Numbered from the stretch's first letter, positions 34,663-44,540 are shown. The stretch is DNA of 64,000 bases from JALZBL01 sp040004775 (GCA_040004775.1 JBDUAD010000001.1:1-64000); one strand, 5' to 3'. The notes: generated from the letters alone by a model not told the origin. Numbers and translations are program-made.

Positions 34663-35589
34663 ATGATCCGTCCCACCGACGAGTCGACCGTTCTCGTGCC
34701 CGGACCGTGGACGCACCGCACAGTCCGGGCCAACGGCATCGCGCTGCACGTGGCCGAGCTGGGCTCCGGCCCGCTGGTGCTGCTGTTACACGGGTTTCCA
34801 CAGTTCTGGTGGGCGTGGTCCCAGCAGCTGATCGACCTGGCCGACGCCGGCTACCACGCGGTCGCGGTGGACCTGCGCGGCTTCGGCGCCAGTGACAAGC
34901 CGCCGCGTGGTTACGACCTGCCCACCCTGGCCGAGGACATCGCCGGCCTGGTCGTCTCCCTCGGCGAGCACGACGCCTTGATCGTCGGCAACGACCTCGG
35001 TGGCCTGGTCGCCTGGTCGGTCGCCACCGTGCATCCCGAGGTGGTGCGGAGCATCGCCGTGCTCGGCACTCCGCATCCACTGCGGCTGCGGGCGGCGATC
35101 GCCGCCGACCCGCGCCGACAAGGCCGGGCCTCCGCCTACGCGCTCACTACGTTTCAGATCCCCCGCGTGCCCGAGGGGCTGTTGACCCGCGACTCGAGCT
35201 ACGTCGCCGGCCTGTTCGATCGCTGGAGCGGGCCGCAATGGCGGGCGGCGCCGCGCTACGCCGACGACGTGGAGCGCTACGCCGAGTCGTTGCGGGTCAG
35301 CAAGGCCGCGCACTGTGCGCTGGAGTACTTCCGCTGGAGCTTCCGCAGCGTGCCCCGCCGGGACGGGCGCCGGGCCGCGGCCCGACTGTTGGTCGGCGTG
35401 CGTGCACCGGTGCTCCAGCTGCACGGCGCGGACGACGGCTGCATGCTGCCGTCCACCGCGCAGGGATCCTCGCGCTACGTCAGCGGTCAGTACGAATGGC
35501 ACCTGCTCCCCGGCGTCGGCCACTTTCCGCAGGACGAAGCACCCGAGCGAGTCAGTAGCGAAATCATCCGGTGGGCCAAGGGGACGTGA
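34663..35589 (+). CDS. Alpha/beta hydrolase, epoxide-hydrolase-like
   Basis: 308 residues. Oxyanion-hole motif HGFPQFWWAW, nucleophile elbow VGNDLGGLVAW (Asp nucleophile, as in epoxide hydrolases and haloalkane dehalogenases), cap region with Tyr residues (RYADDVERYAESL), second acid near LQLHGADDGCML, and the His in LLPGVGHFPQDEAPE. The Asp nucleophile and the GFGASDKPPRGYD strand favour epoxide hydrolase over esterase. It corresponds to ephE of mycobacteria by position. The natural substrate is unknown. The ATG at 34663 lacks a strong ribosome binding site, suggesting coupling to the holin-X mRNA. Confidence 0.88.
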   Translation: MIRPTDESTVLVPGPWTHRTVRANGIALHVAELGSGPLVLLLHGFPQFWWAWSQQLIDLADAGYHAVAVDLRGFGASDKPPRGYDLPTLAEDIAGLVVSLGEHDALIVGNDLGGLVAWSVATVHPEVVRSIAVLGTPHPLRLRAAIAADPRRQGRASAYALTTFQIPRVPEGLLTRDSSYVAGLFDRWSGPQWRAAPRYADDVERYAESLRVSKAAHCALEYFRWSFRSVPRRDGRRAAARLLVGVRAPVLQLHGADDGCMLPSTAQGSSRYVSGQYEWHLLPGVGHFPQDEAPERVSSEIIRWAKGT

Positions 35590-35669
35590 CCCGCTCGGCC
35601 CCGGTGTCCGTCCCGTCCGGCGAGTCAGGAAGGCTCGGCCCACCGGCTCTGATGCGGACCCGACGGCCG

Positions 35670-35833
35670 AGCGCCGATCGCGAGATCGCGCGAGTGCTGC
35701 ATCCGGGCGGGCGGTCGGTCTGCTCTGGAACCAGGCCTTCGCCCAGGACCACGCCCGCCGTATCGGGCTGGAGTCGGGAGCCGCATTCGAATTGCCGTAT
35801 CTCACGCTGGCCCGGCGGGCGACCCGCCGCTGA
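35670..35833 (+). pseudogene. Remnant of a class I SAM-dependent methyltransferase
   Basis: Between two intact genes, one frame reads ADREIARVLHPGGR. Immediately after, a second frame reads VGLLWNQAF…RIGLESGAAFELPYLTLARRATRR and stops at 35833. Together they match the motif IV-VI stretch of methyltransferases of the pattern REIARVLRPGG-LGLLWN, but with the N-terminal SAM-binding part gone and a frameshift at about 35714. It is a relic of a gene once located here. Confidence 0.55.
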
Positions 35834-35851
35834 GCGGTAGCGTCGGCTTCC

Positions 35852-36805
35852 ATGCTGCATGTGCGGCTCGTCGTCCCGGCCGACCGACGGGCCGAGGTCG
35901 TGGAGATCCTGGTCGACGACGCCCGAGTGACGAACGTGGTCGTCCTGCCGGGCGCCGGGCTCGACCCGCCGGGGGACGTCGTGGACTGCGACGTGGCCCG
36001 CGAGGGCGCCTCGGACGTGCTCGGCCGGTTGCGCCACCTCGGTCTCGACGAGAACGGCAGCGTGACGCTGAGCGGCATCGAAGCCGCACCCTCGCGCAAC
36101 GCCCGGGCGGCGGAACGGGCCGCCCCCGGCGCGCCCGACGACGCCGTGGTGTGGGACATCGTGGAGCAGCGAGCGTGGGGCGACGCGGCCGGCTCGTGGT
36201 CCTACTACGTATTCCTCACCCTGGCCACGCTGCTGGCCGGAGTCGCCGTGGTGACCGACAGCGCGATCCTGGTGGTCGGGGCGATGGTGGTCGGTCCGGA
36301 GTTCGCGGCGGTAGCCGCGGTGGCAGTGAGCATCGCGGTGCGCAACCCACCGCTCACCGTGCGGGCACTGCGGCTGCTGGTCGCTGGCTTCGCGGTGGCG
36401 ATCGCGATCACCGCCCTGGCCGGCCTGGCCGCGCGCGCCGCGGGCTGGGTGGACCCGGCGTCCCTGCGTGCGCCTCGTCCGCTGACCGCGTTCATCTGGC
36501 ACCCCGACCGCTGGTCGGTGGTCGTCGCCCTGCTGGCCGGCGCGGCCGGGGTGCTGTCCCAGACCGGCGGCAAGGCTAACGCCCTGGTCGGGGTGTTCAT
36601 CTCGGTCACCACCGTGCCCGCCGCCGGCAACCTCGCGCTGGCGATTGCCGTGTGGGTGCCCGGTGAGATGGGCGGCGCCGCGGCCCAGCTCGCGGTCAAC
36701 CTCACCGGGATGACCGTGGCCGGCGTGCTGACCTTGCTGGTTCAGCGCACGCTGTGGCGACGGGTGCGGGCCCACGGTCGGGTGCCGCAGCCCGCGCCCC
36801 GCTGA
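35852..36805 (+). CDS. DUF389 membrane protein
   Basis: 317 residues. The N-terminal 90 residues are a soluble ACT-like domain (MLHVRLVVPADRRAEVVEILVDDARVTNVVVLPG). The rest is a six-helix DUF389 module with the hallmark ATLLAGVAVVTDSAILVVGAMVVGPEFAAVAAVAVSIA, followed by GGKANALVGVFISVTTVPAAGNLALAIA and NLTGMTVAGVLTLLVQR. DUF389 proteins are widespread membrane proteins of unknown transport role. It ends 22 bp from the convergent coaX gene. Its ATG start lies 18 bp after the methyltransferase remnant. Confidence 0.9.
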   Translation: MLHVRLVVPADRRAEVVEILVDDARVTNVVVLPGAGLDPPGDVVDCDVAREGASDVLGRLRHLGLDENGSVTLSGIEAAPSRNARAAERAAPGAPDDAVVWDIVEQRAWGDAAGSWSYYVFLTLATLLAGVAVVTDSAILVVGAMVVGPEFAAVAAVAVSIAVRNPPLTVRALRLLVAGFAVAIAITALAGLAARAAGWVDPASLRAPRPLTAFIWHPDRWSVVVALLAGAAGVLSQTGGKANALVGVFISVTTVPAAGNLALAIAVWVPGEMGGAAAQLAVNLTGMTVAGVLTLLVQRTLWRRVRAHGRVPQPAPR

Positions 36806-36827
36806 TCCCACCCGCGCTGAGTCAGCG

Positions 36828-37591
<764 letters not shown>

Positions 37592-37592
<1 letters not shown>

Positions 37593-38485
37593 CAGCGCGC
37601 TCCCGGTCCGGCGGTCAGGTCCAGGCCGATGTCAAGGACCGGCGCGGAGTGGGTCAAGGCGCCCACGGCCAGGAAGTCGACGCCGGTGTCGGCCACCGCC
37701 CGCGCCCGATCCAGCGTCAGCCCACCGGAGGCCTCAGTGCGCACTCCTCGGGCTCGGGCGTAGGTCACCGCCTCGGTCATCTCCGCCAGAGACATGTTGT
37801 CGAGCAGCACCAGCTCCGCGCCGACGTCGACCACCTCGCGGGCCTGGGCCACGCTGTCGACCTCGACCTCGATCGGCAGCCCGGGCGCGGCGGCCCGCAC
37901 CAGGGCGAACGCCGCTGCGGCTCCCCCGGCCGCGGAGATGTGGTTGTCCTTGACCAGTGCCGCGTCGGACAGCGACATCCGGTGGTTCACGCCGCCGCCG
38001 CAGCGCACCGCGTACTTCTCCAGCGCGCGCAGGCCGGGCATCGTCTTGCGGGTGTCGCGGATGCGGGCTCGCGTGCCGGCCACCGCGTCCACCCACGCCC
38101 GGGTCAGCGTGGCTACGCCGGACAGGTGGCCCAGCAGGTTCAGCGCCGTGCGCTCGGCGGTGACGATGTCGCGCACAGGGCCACGGACGGTGAGCACCAC
38201 CTCGCCTGGCTCCACTCGGGCGCCGTCAGCCGACCCGGCGTCCACGCGCAGCCGGCCGCTACTGACTACCTCGAAGACATAAGCGGCGACCGGCAGGCCG
38301 GCGACCACTCCGTGCCCCCGGGGCACGGCGTTGGCGCTGCCGAGCGCGGTCGCCGCCACGGTGGCGACCGCGGTGACGTCCGGGCCGTCGCCCAGGTCCT
38401 CGTCCAGGGCTCCGGCCACGACGTCGGTCACCATGTCGGGATCGAGCCCGGCCGCGACGACCTCGGCCAACGCGGAGCTGGTCAT
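37592..38485 (-). CDS. nadC: Quinolinate phosphoribosyltransferase
   Basis: 297 residues. It converts quinolinate and PRPP to nicotinate mononucleotide. The N-terminal domain contains DEDLGDGPDVT and the substrate-binding TALNLLGHLSGVATLT. The barrel has RIRDTRKTMPGLRALEKYAVRCGGGVNHRMSLSD, then ALVKDNHI, EVEVDSVAQAREVVDVGAELVLLDNMS and EASGGLTLD. All the catalytic Arg, Lys and Glu positions look intact. The ATG at 38485 overlaps the nadB stop (ATGA), completing the panC-nadB-nadC-coaX coupled series, in the order known from Streptomyces. nadA is not in the window. Confidence 0.95.
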
Positions 38486-40197
38486 GCCCGGACCGCCGTC
38501 GCGCCGGTCGCAGGGCCGGCGGTCAACGCCGGATCGGCCGGTGGAACGGCCACGAAGGTCGTCTGCAGGGCACCGTCGGCGCCCAGCATGGTGTCGAGGT
38601 GCCCCCGCCAGTGCTCGTCGTCGCGGTCGGCGAAGTCCTCCCGCCAGTGGGACCCGCGGGTCTCCTGGCGGCGGGTGGCCGCGGCGACCAGGACGGCGGC
38701 CACGGTGACCAGGTTGGTCGCCTCCCAGCCGCCGATGTCGGGCACCGTCGTAGTGCGCTGACTCAACCCGGCCAGACCCGCCTCGGCGCGCGCCAGGCCG
38801 GCCGCGTCCCGCAGCACGCCGACGTCGGCCGACATCAGGGCCTGCAGGTCGGCGCGCACCGCGTCGTCGACCAGGCCACCTCGACCGTCGGGTGACACCG
38901 GAGCCGGCGACGGCGTACCGGCCGCGAGCCGGGCGGTGATGTCGCCGGCGATCCGGCGGCCGAAGACCAGCCCCTCGAGCAGTGAGTTCGACGCCAGCCG
39001 GTTGGCCCCGTGCACGCCGGTGCAGGCCGCTTCGCCGCAGGCGTAGAGCCGGGCGATCGCCGAGCGCCCGTGCAGGTCGGTGCGCACGCCCCCCGATGCG
39101 TAGTGGCAGGCCGGCACCACGGGAATCAGCTCGTGCACCGGGTCGATGCCGTGCGACTCCAGGGTGGCGAGGATGGTCGGAAACCGGACCCGCCACTTCT
39201 CGGGCCCGAACGCGCGGGCGTCCAGCCAGACGTGCTGGGCGCCGGTCGCCCGCATGCGCCGCACGATCGCCTTGGCCACCACGTCGCGGGGAGCCAGGTC
39301 GGCCAGCTCGTGCTGACCGCGCAGAAACGGGACGCCGGCGTCGTCGAGCAGGATCGCGCCCTCGCCCCGGACGGCCTCACTGACCAGTGGCTGCTGACCG
39401 TGGGCGCGGTGTCCGAGCCAGAGCACGGTGGGGTGGAACTGGACGAACTCCAGGTCGCGGACCACCGCACCGGCCCGCAGCGCCGCGGCCACGCCGTCAC
39501 CCGTGGACACCGACGGGTTGGTGGTCGAAGCGAATACCTGGCCCATGCCGCCGGTGGCCAGCACCACCGAGCCGGCCCGTACGGCCCCGACGCCGTCCCG
39601 CTGGCCCTCGCCCATGACGTGCAGCGTCACGCCGGCCACGCCGCCGTCGGCGGCCAGCAGCAGGTCGAGCACGATCGCGTGCTCGATGACCTCGACGGTG
39701 TCCTGGTCCAGTACCCGGGCGACGAGGGCGCGCTCGATCTCGGCTCCGGTGGCGTCGCCGCCGGCGTGGGCGATCCGGTCGCGATGGTGACCGCCCTCGC
39801 GGGTCAGCGCGAGCTCGCCGCCGGCGGTGCGGTCGAAGCGGGTGCCGAGTTCGACCAGTTCGCGCACCGCGGCCGGGCCTTCGTCGACCAGGACCCGCAC
39901 CGCGGCGACGTCGCACACCCCGACGCCGGCGACCAGCGTGTCGGCCAGGTGCTCGTCAGGGGAGTCGTCACGTCCGAGGGCCGCGGCGATACCGCCCTGG
40001 GCCCAGCGGGTGGAGCCGGCGGCCAGGACGTCCTTGGTGACAACCAGCACCCGGGCCGGCGAGCCGGCGGCGGTGGGAGCACCGGCCAGGCGCAGGGCGG
40101 TGGTCAGCCCGGCGATGCCCGAGCCGATCACCACGACGTCGGCCTCGGCCGTCCAACCGGGAGCAGGGGCGCTGAGGCGCGGCGGCAGGGTCATCAT
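38482..40197 (-). CDS. nadB: L-aspartate oxidase
   Basis: 571 residues. FAD-binding flavoprotein that oxidises L-aspartate to iminoaspartate, the first step of NAD synthesis. Features: Rossmann FAD motif DVVVIGSGIAGLTTALRLAGA, the substrate loop GSTRWAQGGIAAAL, HAGGDATGAEIERALV, FVQFHPTVLW, the catalytic HPVVPACHYASGGVRTDLHGRS region and GLYACGEAACTGVHGANRLASNSLLEGLVFGRR. The C-terminal helical bundle is complete. The first of two adjacent ATGs (40197) overlaps the panC stop as ATGA. Confidence 0.96.
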   Translation of the reverse strand: MMTLPPRLSAPAPGWTAEADVVVIGSGIAGLTTALRLAGAPTAAGSPARVLVVTKDVLAAGSTRWAQGGIAAALGRDDSPDEHLADTLVAGVGVCDVAAVRVLVDEGPAAVRELVELGTRFDRTAGGELALTREGGHHRDRIAHAGGDATGAEIERALVARVLDQDTVEVIEHAIVLDLLLAADGGVAGVTLHVMGEGQRDGVGAVRAGSVVLATGGMGQVFASTTNPSVSTGDGVAAALRAGAVVRDLEFVQFHPTVLWLGHRAHGQQPLVSEAVRGEGAILLDDAGVPFLRGQHELADLAPRDVVAKAIVRRMRATGAQHVWLDARAFGPEKWRVRFPTILATLESHGIDPVHELIPVVPACHYASGGVRTDLHGRSAIARLYACGEAACTGVHGANRLASNSLLEGLVFGRRIAGDITARLAAGTPSPAPVSPDGRGGLVDDAVRADLQALMSADVGVLRDAAGLARAEAGLAGLSQRTTTVPDIGGWEATNLVTVAAVLVAAATRRQETRGSHWREDFADRDDEHWRGHLDTMLGADGALQTTFVAVPPADPALTAGPATGATAVRA

Positions 40198-41039
40198 GCG
40201 GTCAGCTCCACGGCGACATTGTCGATCAGGCGGGTGCGGCCCACGCGCGCGGCCACCAGGAGCCGAGCCGGACCGGGTCCGGGCTCGCGGCCGAGGTCCG
40301 CGCCGCGCAGCTCCAGGTAGTCCACGTCGACGTGCGCGCTGGTCGCCAGCACGGCGTTCGCGGTTGCCACCACCTGCTTCCGCGTGGCCCCGGCTACGGC
40401 CGCCTGCTGCCCGGCTTGCAGGGCCGCGGCCAGCACCGGCGCGGCCGCGCGTTCGGCCGGGTCCAGATAGACGTTGCGGCTGGAGCGGGCCAGGCCGTCC
40501 GCCTCGCGCACCGTGGGGACCGCCACGACGTCCACCGGCAGGTCCAGGTCGTTGACCATTGCCCGCACCAGCGTCAGCTGCTGGTAGTCCTTCTCCCCGA
40601 AGTACACCCGTCGTGGAGCCAGCAGGGAGAGGAACTTGGCCACGATGAGGAGGACGCCGGCGAAGTGTGCGGGCCGGGATGCTCCCTCGAGCTCGGCGCC
40701 AAGCGGTCCGGGATCGATACCGATCTGCGGCGACGACGGGTATACGTCGGCCACCGTCGGCGTCCAGACCAGGTCCACACCGGCCGTGCGGCACCGGCGC
40801 AGGTCCTCGGCCAGGGGTCGCGGGTAGCGGGCCAGATCCTCGCTCGGCCCGAACTGGGCCGGGTTGACGAACACGGTGGCGACGACCACGTCGGACGCCT
40901 TGCGTGCCGCCCGCATCAACGCGTCGTGGCCCTCGTGCAGCGCACCCATGGTAAGTACGGCGCCGACGTCCGCGTCGGCACCCAGCTCGGCTCGCGCGGC
41001 CAGGAACTGCGCCCGTGAACCGACGACGCGGTCAGGCAC
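40194..41039 (-). CDS. panC: Pantothenate synthetase
   Basis: 281 residues from a GTG at 41039 that overlaps the upstream gene by 8 bp. It condenses pantoate with beta-alanine using ATP. Class-I-synthetase-like HIGH region in VLTMGALHEGHDALMRAA; FVNPAQFGPSEDLARYPR (pantoate binding); FGEKDYQQLTLVRAMV; and the SSRNVYLDPAER (KMSKS-like) loop. PanD, the aspartate decarboxylase that makes beta-alanine and is adjacent in mycobacteria, is absent; nadB follows directly. Confidence 0.95.
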   Translation of the reverse strand: MPDRVVGSRAQFLAARAELGADADVGAVLTMGALHEGHDALMRAARKASDVVVATVFVNPAQFGPSEDLARYPRPLAEDLRRCRTAGVDLVWTPTVADVYPSSPQIGIDPGPLGAELEGASRPAHFAGVLLIVAKFLSLLAPRRVYFGEKDYQQLTLVRAMVNDLDLPVDVVAVPTVREADGLARSSRNVYLDPAERAAAPVLAAALQAGQQAAVAGATRKQVVATANAVLATSAHVDVDYLELRGADLGREPGPGPARLLVAARVGRTRLIDNVAVELTA

Positions 41040-41931
41040 CGCTCGGTTCCTCGCCGGCCGGCGCCAGGATCTCGGCCAGCTCCGCGCGCTGGGCCGCACT
41101 GATCTGTCCGGCCGCCTCCGCCCGCACGGCGGTGCGCCGAGCCATGGCCAGGTAGGACTCCACCACCTGCAGGCCGCGCAGCTCCAGCGTGGTCCGGTGC
41201 ACCCGCACCGTGTCCACGTCCCCGCGCGCGACCGGCCCGGTCAGCGCACCGTCGGACAGTCGCAGCGCGTTGTCCAGCGCGGCCGATACCAACGGCGAGA
41301 GAGCTCTGGCGGGTGCGTCCACGCCGGCCGCGCCGAGCAGATCGACCGCGTCGCAGATCAGCGTGACCAGGTGGTTGGCCGCGTGGCTCAAGGCCGCGTG
41401 GTACAGCGGCCGGGCGGCGTCGGGCACCCACACCGGATCCCCACCCATCTCCAGCACCAGGGTCTCGGCGACGGCGCGGTAGTCCGGAAGGGCGGTCACA
41501 CCGAACACCGCACCCCGCAGCCGGTCGAGGTCCTCGGGCCGACCGGTGAAGGTCATGACCGGATGTAGGGCCAGCGGGAGGACCCCGACCGCCGCGGCGG
41601 GGGCCAGTGCGGCCAGCCCGTGCGCCCCCGAGGTGTGGACGATGATCTGGCCCGCGCGCCAGGTACCGGTGGCCGCCAATCCGGAGACGAGGCCGACCAG
41701 GTCGTCGTCGGGCACGGCCACCAACACAAGGTCGGCCATGGCGGCCACCTCGTCCGCCGGCCGCAGCGGAACTCCGGGCAGGAGCCGTTCGGCCCGTCGG
41801 CGCGACGCGAGTGAGACCCCGCTGGCCGCCACCACGGAGTGGCCGGCGCTCTGTAGCGCCGCGCCGAGGACGGAGCCGACTCGTCCGGCCCCGAGCACGC
41901 CGACGGCCAGGCGTGGACCGGCCACGCTCAT
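41032..41931 (-). CDS. Rossmann-like / DUF2520 protein
   Basis: 299 residues from the ATG at 41931. The N-terminal NAD(P)-binding Rossmann domain has AVGVLGAGRVGSVLGAALQSAGHSVVAAS and LVLVAVPDDDLVGLV. The C-terminal helical DUF2520 domain contains HPVMTFTGRPEDLDRLRGAVFGV and HAALSHAANHLVTLICDAVDLL. The architecture resembles ketopantoate reductase or 6-phosphogluconate dehydrogenase-like enzymes. Because it is coupled to panC (as in mycobacteria), a role supplying pantoate has been suspected in the family; that is inference only. Confidence 0.88.
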   Translation of the reverse strand: MSVAGPRLAVGVLGAGRVGSVLGAALQSAGHSVVAASGVSLASRRRAERLLPGVPLRPADEVAAMADLVLVAVPDDDLVGLVSGLAATGTWRAGQIIVHTSGAHGLAALAPAAAVGVLPLALHPVMTFTGRPEDLDRLRGAVFGVTALPDYRAVAETLVLEMGGDPVWVPDAARPLYHAALSHAANHLVTLICDAVDLLGAAGVDAPARALSPLVSAALDNALRLSDGALTGPVARGDVDTVRVHRTTLELRGLQVVESYLAMARRTAVRAEAAGQISAAQRAELAEILAPAGEEPSGA

Positions 41932-42191
41932 GTCGAGCCCCCAGGGATAGGTCGGAGCCGGATCGGCCACGACGTCGGACGGCGGATCCCGGCGGTCGGA
42001 CGTCCGTGCGGCGGTTCTTACCGGCTGGAGCGCCGACACTACCGAGCGGCTACGAGCCTCGGAGCAACGGATCGGCCGGCGACGGCAGGCACCCGGCCGA
42101 CGTCGCGTGAGATGCTGCGCCGACGTTTTACTGACCCGCCGGCCGATCGTGCGCCGGTGCCCCACTTCGCGCGACGTCGAGGAGCCCGACC

Positions 42192-42533
42192 GTGACCGAG
42201 ATCAATCTGCCGCTCGCCCAGCTCGTGGCCGCGGCCACCGACCGGGCCGGCCTCGGCGCCACGGTTCCGGCACTGTTGCTCGAGCTGCAGGCCGAGCTCG
42301 GTGTGCTCGGTGGGCTGGCGGTCGTGGCCACCGACCGCGGCCGACGACCGTTCCGCGTCGAAGCGGCGTGGGCCGAGGCCTTCGGTCGGCTGGCGCTCGG
42401 GGTCTTCGTACTGGCCGATCAGACCGGCCTGGTGGTCGACGAACTGGTGCGGGCAGCCGTGGCCCGCGCCAACGCCGAGGCTGTGGCCCAGCCGGACTCC
42501 ACCGAGCACGACTGGCCCTTCAGCGACGGCTGA
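42192..42533 (+). CDS. Hypothetical protein, 113 residues
   Basis: Unrecognised. Starts at a GTG with GAGGAG about 9 bp upstream. Sequence begins TEINLPLAQLVAAATDRAGLGATVPALLLELQAELGVLGGLAVVATD and is predicted mixed helix/strand, soluble and slightly acidic, ending STEHDWPFSDG. Third-position GC bias is strong and there is a good start, so it is likely real. It stands alone on the plus strand between the panC operon and the DUF6779 gene, pointing toward the latter's 3' end. Confidence 0.6.
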   Translation: MTEINLPLAQLVAAATDRAGLGATVPALLLELQAELGVLGGLAVVATDRGRRPFRVEAAWAEAFGRLALGVFVLADQTGLVVDELVRAAVARANAEAVAQPDSTEHDWPFSDG

Positions 42534-42562
42534 GCCGGCCGGCCGGCACATTCGACCGGACG

Positions 42563-44041
42563 TCAGCTCTGACGGCGCCGGCCCACGTACTCCCCGCCCG
42601 AGGGAGCTGGCTGCGGTACGGAGCTGGCCGGCCGGGCCGCCGGATCCGACGACGGCGCGGTACGCGGGGGCGGCGGAACCGCGAATGCCGCCGGCGCCGA
42701 CGAACGCTCGCGAAGAGGCAATTCGGCCGCGCGGTCAGAGACAGACGGCGCCTCGGCCGACCGGGTCCACGGGTCGGCGACGCGAAAGGCGGACAGCCGG
42801 GGCAGCGCGGCGAACGGGTCACGTTGGATGTCGGGCGGGACCGGCGCTGACGAATCGCCGGCGTCGTAGGAGAAGCGACCGGCCGGCGCCGCGGTCGCCG
42901 GCACGGAACTAGGCGCGGACGCCGGCGGCGTCTGCTCGGTCGGCGCGGTGGCGGAATCAACCGGCCCTGGCCCCACCTCCGGCGGCTGGTACGGCGACGT
43001 TTGCGGCGGCCCGGCCGGCGGGTCGGACGCCGCCCCTCGAGCCGTAATCGCGGACGACGGCGACCAGGTGGTGGACGTCGAGCCGGACGCCCGCACCGGG
43101 CTCCCATCGCGCCCGGCCGGTGCAGCCGGGGACTCGGACCCCGCGGCCGGTGCGGCCGCTGTGACGTTCGCTGGGCCGGCCGCTGTGCCCTTCGCTGGGC
43201 CGGCCGCTGTGACGTTCGCTGGGCCGGCCGCTGGGCCGGTCGCTGGGTCGAAGGATGTGTGAGCGTCGGGGACGACGCCTGTGCTGCCGGCCGATGACGG
43301 GGTCCACAGGTCGGTCTCGCGCCGCATACCTGTCGCTTCGGCCGGCTCACCGCCGCTTCGGTTGCCGCCGCCCTGGTTGCCGCCGCCCTGGTTGCCGCCG
43401 CCCTGGTTGCCGCCGCCCTGGTCGCTGGCGCTGGTGATCGCGTTGCCGGCGTTGATGACGCCGAACTCGCGGCCCGGACGTCCGATCGGCACCGATTCAC
43501 GCTCGACGTTCAGGCGGCGAATCTCGTTCTGTAGGGCAGCCAGGTCGGACCCGATGATGCGGGTGGTCTCGATGCGCTCGAGGCGCAGCCGGCCATCGAC
43601 CGCGTCGAGGACTTCGCCCCGCAGCCCCGCCACATCCGCGCGTAGAGCGGCCAGTCCTTGGCCCAGGATGCGTTCCATCTCACGGCGCAGCATCGCTTCC
43701 AGCTGCAGCTGGTACTCGCGCCGCTGCTCGGCGTCACCGTCGATCTCGACCTCACCCCGGCGGCGCCGCTCTATGTCGCCACCGGTCTGCGCCACCGTCG
43801 CGGCGGTCTCGTCATCCGGCTCGGGGTTCGAGGGCCGCAGCTGCGTCGAACGGGTTCCGCGCAGGGCGTACGCCCCGATCAGCACGCCCCACAGGGCCAC
43901 CGGGAAGCCCACCCGATTCAGCACGGCCGAGCTGCTGACGCCGATCCAGTAGATGCCCAGGGCGGTCAGCCCGAGGGCCACCAACACGGCGAGGAAGCGC
44001 AGCACCGGGCGCCGTCGCCGGGCCGGGGGGTGCCGCGTCAT
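42563..44041 (-). CDS. DUF6779-type membrane-anchored, low-complexity protein
   Basis: About 492 residues from the ATG at 44041. Two helices near the N-terminus (VLRFLAVLVALGLTALGIYWIGV and GFPVALWGVLIGAYAL) are followed by a coiled-coil-like, charged region (QLQLEAMLRREMERILGQGLAALRADVAGLRGEVLDAVDGRLRLERIETTRI). The rest is a long Pro/Ala/Ser-rich tail with perfect peptide repeats. It is the counterpart of mycobacterial Rv3604c by position in the folate locus. Function unknown; it may act at the membrane in envelope organisation. No good ribosome binding site is visible. Tail length probably varies between strains because of the repeats. Confidence 0.78.
   Translation of the reverse strand: MTRHPPARRRRPVLRFLAVLVALGLTALGIYWIGVSSSAVLNRVGFPVALWGVLIGAYALRGTRSTQLRPSNPEPDDETAATVAQTGGDIERRRRGEVEIDGDAEQRREYQLQLEAMLRREMERILGQGLAALRADVAGLRGEVLDAVDGRLRLERIETTRIIGSDLAALQNEIRRLNVERESVPIGRPGREFGVINAGNAITSASDQGGGNQGGGNQGGGNQGGGNRSGGEPAEATGMRRETDLWTPSSAGSTGVVPDAHTSFDPATGPAAGPANVTAAGPAKGTAAGPANVTAAAPAAGSESPAAPAGRDGSPVRASGSTSTTWSPSSAITARGAASDPPAGPPQTSPYQPPEVGPGPVDSATAPTEQTPPASAPSSVPATAAPAGRFSYDAGDSSAPVPPDIQRDPFAALPRLSAFRVADPWTRSAEAPSVSDRAAELPLRERSSAPAAFAVPPPPRTAPSSDPAARPASSVPQPAPSGGEYVGRRRQS
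43155..43226. repeat. Three 24-bp tandem units in the DUF6779 gene
   Basis: Three copies of GCCGCTGTG-NNN-TTCGCTGGGCCG (43155-43178, 43179-43202, 43203-43226) encode an 8-residue repeat of GPANVTAA/GPAKGTAA type. The outer two copies are identical, a sign of recent duplication. Confidence 0.85.
43361..43420. repeat. Four perfect 15-bp tandem units in the DUF6779 gene
   Basis: GTTGCCGCCGCCCTG is repeated exactly four times and encodes the pentapeptide Gln-Gly-Gly-Gly-Asn in the disordered tail. It is in-frame and prone to slippage. Confidence 0.9.
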
Positions 44042-44096
44042 GTCGGAGGACTCTATCGGCGCTGCCCGTTCAAGCCCCGGCGACGCTTGGACAACG

Positions 44097-44537
44097 TCAC
44101 CGCCGGGACGGGTCGAGCGTGGCCCGTTCGAGGAGCAGCGCCGCGACCAGCAGGGCCAGCGCCACCAGGACCGCCAGCCCGCCCACCATGGCGTCGTGGC
44201 GAGCCGCCTCGACCTCGCCGACATCGGGCAGGACGCGTAGGGCTAGCCCGACGACAGCGCCGAGCAGGCCGGCGGCAAGGATGGCCGAGGCTTTGGCCAG
44301 GGCGAGGCAACGGGCGATTACCAGCGCAGCCATGGGTCGCGCCCCGGCCTGGTGGGTCACCGCCGCGCGTACTCGTCGGGCGGCGACGACCTCCCCCACG
44401 GCCAGCGCGGCGAACGGCGTGACGACCACGTACTCCAGCGGCGGCATGGAGCCGTAATAGCGGCGGAGGATGAGATAGACCACGGCCGCGACGACGAGAG
44501 CGACGGCCACCAGGTCGCGGACGGAGGTGCGCTGCAT
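44097..44537 (-). CDS. DUF3180 membrane protein
   Basis: 146 residues with four transmembrane helices: LVAVALVVAAVVYLILRRYY, LEYVVVTPFAALAVGEVVAARRVR, AALVIARCLALAKASAILAAGLLGAVVGLAL and VGGLAVLVALALLVAALLL. The motif VIARCLALAKASAILAAGLLG is typical of DUF3180, always found beside folK in actinobacteria. Function unknown. The start ATG is 3 bp from the folK stop, so it belongs to the folate operon. Confidence 0.88.
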   Translation of the reverse strand: MQRTSVRDLVAVALVVAAVVYLILRRYYGSMPPLEYVVVTPFAALAVGEVVAARRVRAAVTHQAGARPMAALVIARCLALAKASAILAAGLLGAVVGLALRVLPDVGEVEAARHDAMVGGLAVLVALALLVAALLLERATLDPSRR

Positions 44538-44540
44538 CGC

